Shown piece after piece: positions 1 to 6,437 of a DNA stretch of 12,887 nucleotides. The DNA lies in contig DMBB01000271.1 in the NCBI GenBank assembly GCA_003446295.1, positions 1-12,887 on the forward strand, written 5' to 3'. The position numbers and the translations under genes are program-made. Origin of the DNA: Erysipelotrichaceae bacterium (GTDB taxonomy: Bacteria; Bacillota_I; Bacilli_A; Erysipelotrichales; Erysipelotrichaceae). Each line of letters opens with the position of its first letter. Position 1 is the stretch's first letter. The notes below the pieces were generated by a model. It was not told the origin of the DNA, ran no database searches, and saw nothing but the letters and a program-made list of their open reading frames with translations.

Positions 1-158
1 ACATGATTCAGATGACCGATCGCTCTTGAGATGCGGTTCAGCTGTCTTTTCTTTTCTTCCGGATCATGATAATGACCATGTTCATGGTGTTCTTCACCAT
101 GCGTATGTGTGATCACATTCCCGTTTTCATCAATATGCGTATGTGTTTCAGAGCTCAT
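1..158 (-). CDS. CsoR/FrmR-family metal-sensing transcriptional repressor, N-terminal part (cut by window edge)
   Basis: The first 52 codons are visible. The protein opens with a histidine-rich tail (residues 6-31) containing HTH, HTHGEEHHEHGH and YH motifs. It then enters the typical first helix of the CsoR/FrmR (DUF156) fold, EEKKRQLNRISRAIGHLNHV, which continues off the window. Family members are small all-helical tetrameric repressors that release DNA on binding Cu(I), Ni(II) or similar metals, or on aldehyde modification. Histidine-tailed Firmicute versions are usually annotated as metal-sensing repressors. The start at 158 has a good GAGGTG ribosome binding site just upstream and a plausible promoter at 193-221. 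The metal-binding Cys/His of the core and the regulated neighbour (often a P-type ATPase or cation exporter) lie outside the window, so the metal cannot be called. The family assignment is fairly secure from the conserved helix alone. Confidence 0.82.
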   Translation of the reverse strand, partial: MSSETHTHIDENGNVITHTHGEEHHEHGHYHDPEEKKRQLNRISRAIGHLNH

Positions 159-192
159 ATCATTCACCTCATCAGACTTCCTGCAAGAATCA

Positions 193-221
193 ATCCTAAT
201 ATCATGCAGAAAAGAAGTCAA
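193..221 (-). promoter_or_regulatory. Sigma-A-like promoter of the CsoR-family gene
   Basis: On the minus strand, TTGACT (216-221) is followed after exactly 17 bases by TAGGAT (193-198), with the CsoR-type start codon 35 bases further on. This is a good match to a housekeeping promoter. I looked for a clear CsoR-type G/C-tract palindrome overlapping it and did not find one. Confidence 0.6.
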
Positions 222-277
222 TTGTTCTGACCGCGCGTAAAGATATGATCACTCTTCAGCATGTACCTGATGTTCTC

Positions 278-286
278 TGCTATAAT
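278..286 (+). promoter_or_regulatory. Extended -10 promoter of the ketopantoate-reductase-family gene
   Basis: TGCTATAAT is a perfect extended -10 element (TG-N-TATAAT) with no convincing -35, as is typical of extended -10 promoters. Transcription would begin near 293, giving a leader of about 17 bases with the ribosome binding site AGGAG at 299-303. This makes the in-frame GTG at 289 unusable as a start and supports ATG at 310. Confidence 0.65.
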
Positions 287-309
287 GCGTGGGTATTCAG
301 GAGTTTTCT

Positions 310-1227
310 ATGAAGATCAGAAACGTTGCTGTGATCGGTGCCGGCGCGATCGGCGCATATATCTATTACTGTCTGCTGCCAAAGATCTCAAACGGAGAGA
401 TCACCTTTTCCTTCATTGCCTCAGGCGCTCGGAAAGCGCGTCTGGAGACAGAAGGTCTCAATATCCAGGGAGAAACTTACCATCCGGATATCAGAACACC
501 GGAAGAAGCGCGCGGGGCTGATCTTCTGATGGTATCCGTCAAATACACTGCTCTTCAGGGGATTCTCGATGACATCCGCGTGATCGCAGATGAACATACG
601 ACTGTTCTGAGCCTGCTGAACGGCATTGACAGTGAAGAGATCATCGGAGAAGTGATCGATCCGGAACAGGTCGTTCCCTGCTTCATCAGGGTCGCCGCCC
701 AGCATAACGGCACAAAGATCACATTCAATCCGGCGTCCGCTTTCGGCATTTATTACGGAAGCGTATGTCCTGCACAGGATATCCGCATTGCCGGACTGAA
801 TGAACTGTTTGAAGGCACAGCGCTTTCATATCACGCATGCGAAGATATCATTGCCCAGCAGTGGCATAAATACGCCCTGAATATTTCCGCAAACCTTCCT
901 CAGGCTGTTCTCAATGTCGGTACCGGCGCATACCGGGACAGCGAACATGCCGCATGGATGCGCGATGCTCTGGCAGCAGAAGTGCTGCGTGTCGCGGAAG
1001 CCTATGGCATTCACATCGATCATGTACAGTACGGCAAGTGGAAGCCTGAAGGAAGACTGTCCACACTGCAGGATCTTGATCAGAAACGAAAGACAGAGGT
1101 CGACATGTTCCTCGGCGTACTGATCAGGAAAGCATCTGCAGTCGGGATCAGTGTTCCGTACTGTGAATACACATATCATGTCATCAAGGCACTGGAAGAA
1201 AAAAATGAAGGCCGGTTTGATTACTGA
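310..1227 (+). CDS. Ketopantoate reductase family protein (2-dehydropantoate 2-reductase-like)
   Basis: A 305-residue cytosolic NADPH-dependent oxidoreductase, of usual family length. The N-terminal Rossmann domain has the dinucleotide motif GAGAIG at residues 10-15 and a family-typical LLNGI at 102-106. The C-terminal helical domain carries the putative catalytic lysine in WHKYALN (K187, N191) and TEVDMFLG (E263), matching the TEID..NG segment of PanE enzymes. PanE reduces 2-dehydropantoate to pantoate in pantothenate and CoA synthesis. The start at 310 was chosen because AGGAG sits 6 bases upstream and the -10 box at 281-286 excludes the upstream GTG. It stands alone, with no panB, panC or panD nearby. 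The family also includes other D-2-hydroxyacid dehydrogenases, so I leave the symbol empty. Confidence 0.85.
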   Translation: MKIRNVAVIGAGAIGAYIYYCLLPKISNGEITFSFIASGARKARLETEGLNIQGETYHPDIRTPEEARGADLLMVSVKYTALQGILDDIRVIADEHTTVLSLLNGIDSEEIIGEVIDPEQVVPCFIRVAAQHNGTKITFNPASAFGIYYGSVCPAQDIRIAGLNELFEGTALSYHACEDIIAQQWHKYALNISANLPQAVLNVGTGAYRDSEHAAWMRDALAAEVLRVAEAYGIHIDHVQYGKWKPEGRLSTLQDLDQKRKTEVDMFLGVLIRKASAVGISVPYCEYTYHVIKALEEKNEGRFDY

Positions 1228-1238
1228 CCTTCATTTTT
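1201..1238. terminator. Bidirectional intrinsic terminator between convergent genes
   Basis: An 11-bp perfect stem, AAAAATGAAGG (1201-1211) with CCTTCATTTTT (1228-1238), encloses a 16-base loop containing the TGA stop of the upstream gene. Because of the A-run on one side and T-run on the other, it can end transcription on both strands. It serves the plus-strand reductase gene and the minus-strand serine hydrolase operon ending at 1243. The left arm lies inside the reductase coding sequence. Confidence 0.75.
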
Positions 1239-1242
1239 CTTT

Positions 1243-2649
1243 TCAGCACTTAGGAATCAGTCTGCTTCCGTACAGCAGCGCATATACGCCGCGCTGTCTG
1301 CTGCGGATCACCTGACAGAATGTGTCAGCATACAGATTCCTGACAACAGCTGTCTCAGGACCTGTTGTGATCAGATGCTTTTCGCCTGTTTCATCCCGCA
1401 TGCCGACGGTTCCATCGTTCTTTCTGTACAGTTCGAATGATGTTCCTTCACCTGATGAATATGTGCCGCAGACTTCATCGATCAGCTCGCTTGACCACGG
1501 GTGCTCATAGATATCCCTGCTGTTCAGAGGTGATGTGCCGGCACACATCTTCAGCAGCGCATCGCTGATGACAGCGACCGGAACACCTGACGTATTGCAC
1601 AATACAATGACTGCACAGTCATTGTCATAGGTAAATGCGATATTAGAAGATACGCCAGGCAGGGATCCTCCATGCTGGTGCACATTCATCCCGCCGATCA
1701 TCTGTGTATACAGACCGTATCCGTAGGTCCCCTCATGTCCGTACGGGATCCGTCCTTTTACCATCTCACGTACGCTGTAATCACTGAGGATCTCTCTGCC
1801 GTTCAGAGCGATGCCCTTGTTCAGGTACATCGCCAGGTATTTTTTCAGATCATTCAGTGTCGACTTCATGGCACCGCCCCCGTTCAGCACGAACGCGTTG
1901 TCATGATAATTCCGATGTCCTGTCATGACGCCGTCTTTTTTCTCATACAGCATCGCTGCATTTTCATCCTTTGCAGGACGCACGAAATCACAGAAGGAAC
2001 GGTTCATATCCATCGGCTTCAGTACCTTTTCGTTCAGGTACTGTGCAAAAGACGGACAGCCTCCGTATCTGCGGACGATCTCGGACAGCAGTCCGAAACC
2101 GTCATTGCAGTAGCTGAGGTATTCTCCCGGTCTCCCGTTCAGTCCGTGTTCCATGGTCTGTTCATCCAGACGCTGTGCCACAAGCCGGCCGCCTTCCGCA
2201 GCCAGGGCTTCATTGTATGCCAGGTCTCCGTCTGTTTCCTCATGCAGGCCGAGCTGCTCCGCGACCTGATCAACAACGATCCTGGGCAGCGGGAAGAATC
2301 CTCCCGCATGGCTCAGCAGGTGACTGATCTTTACTGTATCTGTATTCCTGTTTGTAAACTCGGGAATGTATTTCGAGACAGGATCATCCAATGACAGGAT
2401 GCCTGCCTCCGCCATCTGCATGACTGCAAGTGCCGTAAATGATTTGGTAACGGACGCCAGACCGAAGATCGTCTCACCATTGATCTCTTTTCCGGTGCCT
2501 TTCTCACGCTCTCCCTTGAAAAGCTCATACTGAACGGTTCCGGTGTGATCAATGATGCAGGCGGCCAGGCCGCAGGCATCATAGTCCTTCATGATCGAAC
2601 TGATCAGATTTTCCGCAATGATCCTGCTGCTTTCGGTGATCCTGTTCAT
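1243..2649 (-). CDS. Beta-lactamase-fold serine hydrolase (class C / penicillin-binding-protein-like family)
   Basis: A 468-residue protein with all three signatures of the serine beta-lactamase/DD-peptidase superfamily: S-V-T-K (nucleophile S66, K69), Y-C-N (Y180, N182) and H-G-G followed by SLPG (H326-G328, replacing KTG as in class C-like esterases and peptidases). The last ~100 residues look like a separate small beta-rich domain common in this family. No signal peptide is evident, so it probably acts in the cytoplasm, which argues against a cell-wall or antibiotic-resistance role. An esterase, amidase or D-amino-acid peptidase activity is more likely, but the substrate cannot be read from sequence. 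The start at 2649 is set by GGAGGA, which lies in the last codons of the upstream peptidase gene. The peptidase stop is only one base away, so translation is probably coupled. An upstream in-frame start at 2712 would sit inside the peptidase gene and is less likely. Confidence 0.85.
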   Translation of the reverse strand: MNRITESSRIIAENLISSIMKDYDACGLAACIIDHTGTVQYELFKGEREKGTGKEINGETIFGLASVTKSFTALAVMQMAEAGILSLDDPVSKYIPEFTNRNTDTVKISHLLSHAGGFFPLPRIVVDQVAEQLGLHEETDGDLAYNEALAAEGGRLVAQRLDEQTMEHGLNGRPGEYLSYCNDGFGLLSEIVRRYGGCPSFAQYLNEKVLKPMDMNRSFCDFVRPAKDENAAMLYEKKDGVMTGHRNYHDNAFVLNGGGAMKSTLNDLKKYLAMYLNKGIALNGREILSDYSVREMVKGRIPYGHEGTYGYGLYTQMIGGMNVHQHGGSLPGVSSNIAFTYDNDCAVIVLCNTSGVPVAVISDALLKMCAGTSPLNSRDIYEHPWSSELIDEVCGTYSSGEGTSFELYRKNDGTVGMRDETGEKHLITTGPETAVVRNLYADTFCQVIRSRQRGVYALLYGSRLIPKC

Positions 2650-2650
2650 G

Positions 2651-4906
2651 TCAGTCCTCCGGCATGACGAATCTGTATGAAGGCACTTCCTCTTCCAGCA
2701 GATATCTGACAAAGTAGTCCATCTTGCGGCGGATAAAGTACGGGTTTGCCGGTACGTTGTGGTTGGTGCGCGGGAGGATCAGGAAATCAAAGTCCTTGTC
2801 TTCATTGATCAGAGCGTCGATCAGGCGGATCGACTGCGACATGGCAACATTGTCATCCATTGCACCGTGCACGATATACAGATGACCCTTCAGGTTCTTT
2901 GCCAGCGCGGTATTGTCGCCCTTCAGGTAGATCTCCTTGTTGTACAGACCGTAATATGTTTCGGTCCACTGGTTGTTGTACATGCGCTGGTCATGGTTGC
3001 CGGCAGATGATACGCCGACCTTATATGTATCAGGATATTCCAGCATGGCTCTGGATGTCGCGCATCCGCCGCCGGAATTGCCCCACATGCCAGCTCTGTC
3101 CAGATCCAGGAACGGGAATTTCTCCTTCAGCTCCGGCAGTGATGTGACATGGTCCTTCAATCCGGCACAGCCATGGATATTTTCATAGCTGATGTTGTGC
3201 AGCTTCTTGCCTCTGCCCGGTGTTCCAAGACCATCCAGGATGATGCCTGCGAAACCAAGCTGTGCCAGCTCTTCCAGTCCGCCCATCATTTCCCTGCCGT
3301 CGATTGCACCTTCATAAGCGAATGCTTTCGGAACGTTGTAGCACTGCATGCCGCCATAGATATAGTCAATGAACGGATAGCTCTTTGTTTCATCAAAATC
3401 TGCCGGTCTGATCAGGATGCCGTACAGCGTTGTTTCACCGTCGCTTGCAGTGACTGTAAAGCGCTCCGGCATGATATAGCCTCTGGCAAGCAGGTCACTG
3501 ATGTCTGCGCTGACCAGTTCCCTGACCATCGTGCCGTCCTTCTTTCTGAGGTTCGTCACAGGCGGGCAGTCGACCCTGCTCCATGTATCGATGATCATAT
3601 CGTTGATGATCGTGCATCTGTGCATGCCGTCTTCCGGAGTCAGCACTTCAAAGCCGCTTCCGTCATACGCAGTTCTGCAGACAAGCTGGTAATACGGATC
3701 GCTTGTGCAGGAAAGATTGCTGGCGTAGAAATAAACATGGCTGTCATCATAAGCGATCAGTTCGCCGACACTGCAGTCAGCAGGCGTCATGGCATTCAGC
3801 AGTTCACCTGTTTCCCCGTCATAGCGGAACAGTCTCGCAAAATTGTCGCGTTCGCTCTGCCATACAAGCGTCTTTTTGTCCTGTGACAGGAAATTGCTGG
3901 CGCAGTAATCATTGAAGCCGTCCAGATTTCCGTGTGTCCGGATATTCAGCGCCGTATCGGTCGTTTCTTCCAGCAGTGTCCTGACTTCACCTTCCGTTGT
4001 CATCAGGACGAATGCTGCAGACTTGCAGCCTCTGCGGACAAGCGTCGTATAGACCGCACTGCCGTCATCCAGCCATTTTGCCATTCCGTAGTGCTCACCG
4101 AACAGCGGTCCGCCGGCAGGCTGGGGCTCCATGTCAAGCATGGTTACCGTGCATGCCTCGGCGTCGCCCATGCAGTAGTATGCCAGGGGGATCTCCTTGT
4201 CCTCCGGGAATGAGCACTTATATGTATGCAGACGAGGACGGATGCTTTCCCTTGTTTCCTCGTCATAGGACTGTATGATATACAGCTCCGGTACCGTTCT
4301 CTGATCGAGCTTGAATGTCAGGAAATGCTTTGAATCGGGTGCCCACAGCACGCCGGGCATTTCCGGCTTTCCTTTGACACGGTCGGTAATATATCCGCTG
4401 TATTCAGCGCATTTGCCGTATTCAAAATCTTTGACGCCGTCAAATGTCATCCTTGTTTCTTTTCCGTTCAGGCAGTCCCTGATCCACAAATCATGATCTC
4501 TGACAAAGATCTCTTTTGTCTGATCGGGAGAAACAGAAACCGCGCGTTCCTGATGATACCCCTTTTTCTCCAGGGTCTCCTCATTCAGATCGTACGCATA
4601 ATCATATTCTTCATATGTGAATTCCAGTTTCCCGTCTTTGACTTTGCAGGAAGCGAACGGGATATGATCTGTCGACAGCAGACCGCACAGCTTCGCATGA
4701 TCGAAAAGATCCTCTTCAGTCCCGTCAACAGTACTGACCTTGCGAAATACGGAGTGAACATCTTCACCTTCGCGCACTTCCTTTGCCCAGTAAAAACGCG
4801 AATCGTCCAGCGGTTTCGCTGTCGGTTTGCCGTTGAGAACAGCATGTTTCGTATTCCAGGGAACAAGCTTTTCAGCAGCCTTGTATCTGGCAAGCATATC
4901 AGTCAT
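2651..4906 (-). CDS. S9 family peptidase, dipeptidyl-peptidase IV-like
   Basis: A 751-residue prolyl-oligopeptidase-clan serine peptidase. Residues from about 60 to 480 form the variable beta-propeller-like N-terminal region (DPP IV N type). The alpha/beta-hydrolase catalytic domain starts near 485, with YIYGG (515-519) near its start and a GTPGRG segment resembling the family's G-T-x-G-R-G. The triad reads S611 in GNSGGG, D684 in HGAMDDNV (nearly identical to the DPP IV HGTADDNV) and H716 in RTNHNV. Such enzymes cleave dipeptides or short peptides, often after proline. No signal peptide or membrane anchor is visible, so it is probably cytosolic. The start at 4906 has AGGAGG 8 bases upstream; the longer frame back to 5002 begins with TTG ahead of the promoter -10 box and is rejected. 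It heads an operon with the serine hydrolase downstream. Exact specificity is unknown. Confidence 0.88.
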   Translation of the reverse strand: MTDMLARYKAAEKLVPWNTKHAVLNGKPTAKPLDDSRFYWAKEVREGEDVHSVFRKVSTVDGTEEDLFDHAKLCGLLSTDHIPFASCKVKDGKLEFTYEEYDYAYDLNEETLEKKGYHQERAVSVSPDQTKEIFVRDHDLWIRDCLNGKETRMTFDGVKDFEYGKCAEYSGYITDRVKGKPEMPGVLWAPDSKHFLTFKLDQRTVPELYIIQSYDEETRESIRPRLHTYKCSFPEDKEIPLAYYCMGDAEACTVTMLDMEPQPAGGPLFGEHYGMAKWLDDGSAVYTTLVRRGCKSAAFVLMTTEGEVRTLLEETTDTALNIRTHGNLDGFNDYCASNFLSQDKKTLVWQSERDNFARLFRYDGETGELLNAMTPADCSVGELIAYDDSHVYFYASNLSCTSDPYYQLVCRTAYDGSGFEVLTPEDGMHRCTIINDMIIDTWSRVDCPPVTNLRKKDGTMVRELVSADISDLLARGYIMPERFTVTASDGETTLYGILIRPADFDETKSYPFIDYIYGGMQCYNVPKAFAYEGAIDGREMMGGLEELAQLGFAGIILDGLGTPGRGKKLHNISYENIHGCAGLKDHVTSLPELKEKFPFLDLDRAGMWGNSGGGCATSRAMLEYPDTYKVGVSSAGNHDQRMYNNQWTETYYGLYNKEIYLKGDNTALAKNLKGHLYIVHGAMDDNVAMSQSIRLIDALINEDKDFDFLILPRTNHNVPANPYFIRRKMDYFVRYLLEEEVPSYRFVMPED

Positions 4907-4937
4907 AGTTAAATCCTCCTGCTTCTGTATGTTCCTT

Positions 4938-4943
4938 ATTATA
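4938..4943 (-). promoter_or_regulatory. -10 box for the S9 peptidase / serine hydrolase operon
   Basis: A perfect TATAAT on the minus strand, 31 bases upstream of the peptidase start and upstream of its AGGAGG site. No good -35 hexamer lies at 16-18 bases, so the promoter may be weak or activator-dependent. The 125-base gap shared with the divergent gene at 5032 shows no clear plus-strand promoter to my eye. Confidence 0.5.
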
Positions 4944-5031
4944 AAGCGAAGACCCTGTATTCCGCTGAATATTTGCTGTACTTTCGGGTGTTTGAATGTC
5001 AAAATATTGGTAAGAAATGAGGTAGTTTACA

Positions 5032-6048
5032 ATGAGCGAAAAGAATAATAATGTCACCAAGGTACTGAGTACCCTGGCATCCGATCCTTCCAAAATGAAC
5101 GACATGCTGAAAGACGGCACAGAAGGTGTTGTCAGAAGCATCCTGGCAGATGAGAAGCTGAGTGACAGCGAGGTATCCGAGGTCACAAGACAGGTTTCCG
5201 AGAACAACATCATGAAGCTGTATCTCGGTGCAGAAGGCCAGATCGATGCAGAGAACCTGATGAAGCTGACCGGCGGATTCAGCAGCCAGGCAGACGGTGT
5301 CACAAGAGCTTCCGGCATCGGTGCACTGCTGGATGGCAAGCTGGATGCCAATGACCTGCTCGCAGTCATGAACATGCTGCAGTCGGCTTCCGGCAATAAC
5401 ACAAGTGCTCAGCAGAGCAGCCCTACAGGCGGTCTGCTTTCCGCACTGCTGGGCGGCGGACAGACAGCTCAGCAGGCACAGCAGCCCCAGCAGAACAGCA
5501 CAGGCTCACTGCTTGGCAGCCTGTTCGGCGGCACTCAGGCACAGCAGCAGACGCAGACAACTTCCGCAAACACGACTGTTGAGCTGACCGGCATGCAGCT
5601 GGCACAGATCATGCAGATGTTCACGAAAGAACAGCTCAAGATCACACAGGCACAGGCAAAGCAGTCCGTAACGCTGAACGGCGAGCAGCTGAAGCAGATG
5701 CTGAACCAGCTCGGCGGAAAAGTCTATACATCTTCCAAGCAGACAGTTACCCTGACAGGCCTCCAGCTTGCTCAGATCATGTCCATGCTCGGCAGCGGCA
5801 CTGTTCAGATCACACAGGCACAGGCTGCCCAGAACATCACGCTGAATGCCAAGCAGATGGGACAGCTGATGTCACAGCTGACAGGACAGACAGCAGCTGC
5901 AGGACAGCAGACAGCAGCTCCCGCCAACAACGGTTATGGACAGGTCTTCAGCCTGAACGGAAACAATACAAATGCTCAGAACACATCCTCTGCAGGAAAT
6001 CTCAGCTCTCTGATGAATCTTGCAAGCCTTCTGATGGGCAAGAAATAA
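5032..6048 (+). CDS. Unrecognised Gln/Ala-rich internally repeated protein
   Basis: A 338-residue protein I do not recognise. Residues 1-117 look helical and acidic. Residues 118-181 are Gln/Ser/Thr/Gly-rich linker with two hydrophobic Gly-Leu patches (GGLLSALLGGG at 133-143, GSLLGSLFGG at 158-167). Residues 182-293 hold two tandem 56-residue repeats, each made of two related half units with the pattern V-x-L-[TN]-[GA]-x-Q-[LM]-x-Q, a likely beta-strand followed by a helix. The C-terminal tail ends in another Leu/Met-rich patch (NLSSLMNLASLLM). There is no Cys, Trp or His, no signal peptide and no obvious membrane span; after residue 108 there is no Asp and only three Glu. CAG and CTG dominate the Gln and Leu codons. 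The start at 5032 has GAGGT 8 bases upstream. It is monocistronic, divergent from the S9 operon and closed by a strong terminator. A self-assembling or surface-active intracellular protein is one guess; remote kinship to DUF937-type Gly/Leu-rich proteins is another. Function unknown. Confidence 0.85.
   Translation: MSEKNNNVTKVLSTLASDPSKMNDMLKDGTEGVVRSILADEKLSDSEVSEVTRQVSENNIMKLYLGAEGQIDAENLMKLTGGFSSQADGVTRASGIGALLDGKLDANDLLAVMNMLQSASGNNTSAQQSSPTGGLLSALLGGGQTAQQAQQPQQNSTGSLLGSLFGGTQAQQQTQTTSANTTVELTGMQLAQIMQMFTKEQLKITQAQAKQSVTLNGEQLKQMLNQLGGKVYTSSKQTVTLTGLQLAQIMSMLGSGTVQITQAQAAQNITLNAKQMGQLMSQLTGQTAAAGQQTAAPANNGYGQVFSLNGNNTNAQNTSSAGNLSSLMNLASLLMGKK
5575..5910 (+). repeat. Tandem in-frame duplication, period 168 bases (56 codons)
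   Basis: Copy 1 spans 5575-5742 and copy 2 spans 5743-5910, within the unrecognised repeat protein. A 19-base stretch (start AGATCACACAGG) is identical at 5639 and 5807, exactly 168 bases apart. Protein alignment shows TVELTGMQLAQIM against TVTLTGLQLAQIM and KITQAQAKQ against QITQAQAAQ. Each copy splits into two half units (starts at residues 182, 212, 238 and 268), implying an older duplication as well. Confidence 0.8.
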
Positions 6049-6060
6049 GCAGAACGCACG

Positions 6061-6090
6061 ACAGGCACCGCGCATACGGTGCCTGTTTTA
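6061..6090 (+). terminator. Intrinsic terminator of the repeat-protein gene
   Basis: A 10-bp perfect stem, ACAGGCACCG (6061-6070) with CGGTGCCTGT (6077-6086), a 6-base loop CGCATA, then TTTATTTAT. It begins 13 bases after the stop codon. The other strand has no T-run after the stem, so it should act only on plus-strand transcripts. I see no separate minus-strand terminator for the operon ending at 6092. Confidence 0.85.
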
Positions 6091-6091
6091 T

Positions 6092-6433
6092 TTATCCTCT
6101 TCGTTCGGGTGTGAGCGGTTCCTCCCAGAATACCGTCCCGCCTGCCTGTGCGGCAAGTCTGTCACAGCATTCCTGCAGATGTTCCAGCAGTTCCGCTTCT
6201 TTTTTCTTTGACCTTCTGCCTTTTCCTTCCAGAAGTGTTTCCGTAAAGAATGCGTCATAAGTAACGCCATAATCCTCCGGATCGTTATGCGGGAAGAAGA
6301 TCAGCTGTGCCGTATAGCTGTAAGAGCCTTCTTCAGACTCATACAGGAGAACTGCCTTGGCGCCATGCCGCATGATTCCGTTATACAGGCATTCCGCCCT
6401 GTAATAACGTTCATAAACATTGACCGAGACCAT
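6092..6433 (-). CDS. Small orphan protein of unknown function
   Basis: A 113-residue protein, not recognised. The N-terminal ~70 residues look like mixed strands rich in aromatics (YERYYRAECLYNG, SYSYTAQLIFFPHND). They are followed by a basic stretch (GKGRRSKKK) leading into a probable helix of about 20 residues and an acidic-Trp tail. There is no signal peptide or membrane span. I prefer the start at 6433: GGAG lies 7 bases upstream, made from the last Glu codon and stop of the lactonase gene, leaving a 4-base gap. The alternative ATG at 6451 would overlap the lactonase gene by 14 bases and lacks a ribosome binding site. It is the last gene of the DUF2804-lactonase operon and probably co-translated with it. 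Function cannot be assigned. Confidence 0.65.
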   Translation of the reverse strand: MVSVNVYERYYRAECLYNGIMRHGAKAVLLYESEEGSYSYTAQLIFFPHNDPEDYGVTYDAFFTETLLEGKGRRSKKKEAELLEHLQECCDRLAAQAGGTVFWEEPLTPERRG

Positions 6434-6437
6434 ACGA

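Noticed and set aside
1672..2394. Plus-strand open frame of 240 codons
   Set aside because: Antisense shadow of the beta-lactamase-fold hydrolase, which has all three active-site motifs.
1243..2649. Antibiotic-resistance beta-lactamase
   Set aside because: The fold motifs match, but there is no visible signal peptide, the protein is longer than true beta-lactamases and it is coupled to a cytosolic peptidase; a general serine hydrolase is the safer call.
3149..3886. Plus-strand open frame of 245 codons
   Set aside because: Antisense shadow of the S9 peptidase, without ribosome binding site or recognisable domain.
4997..5002. Perfect TTGACA on the minus strand, upstream of the S9 operon
   Set aside because: No acceptable -10 hexamer lies 16-19 bases downstream, and the TATAAT at 4938-4943 is far too distant to pair with it.
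5404..5605. Short alternative frames on both strands in the Gln-rich linker
   Set aside because: They arise from the repetitive CAG/GCA composition of the real gene and have no start signals.
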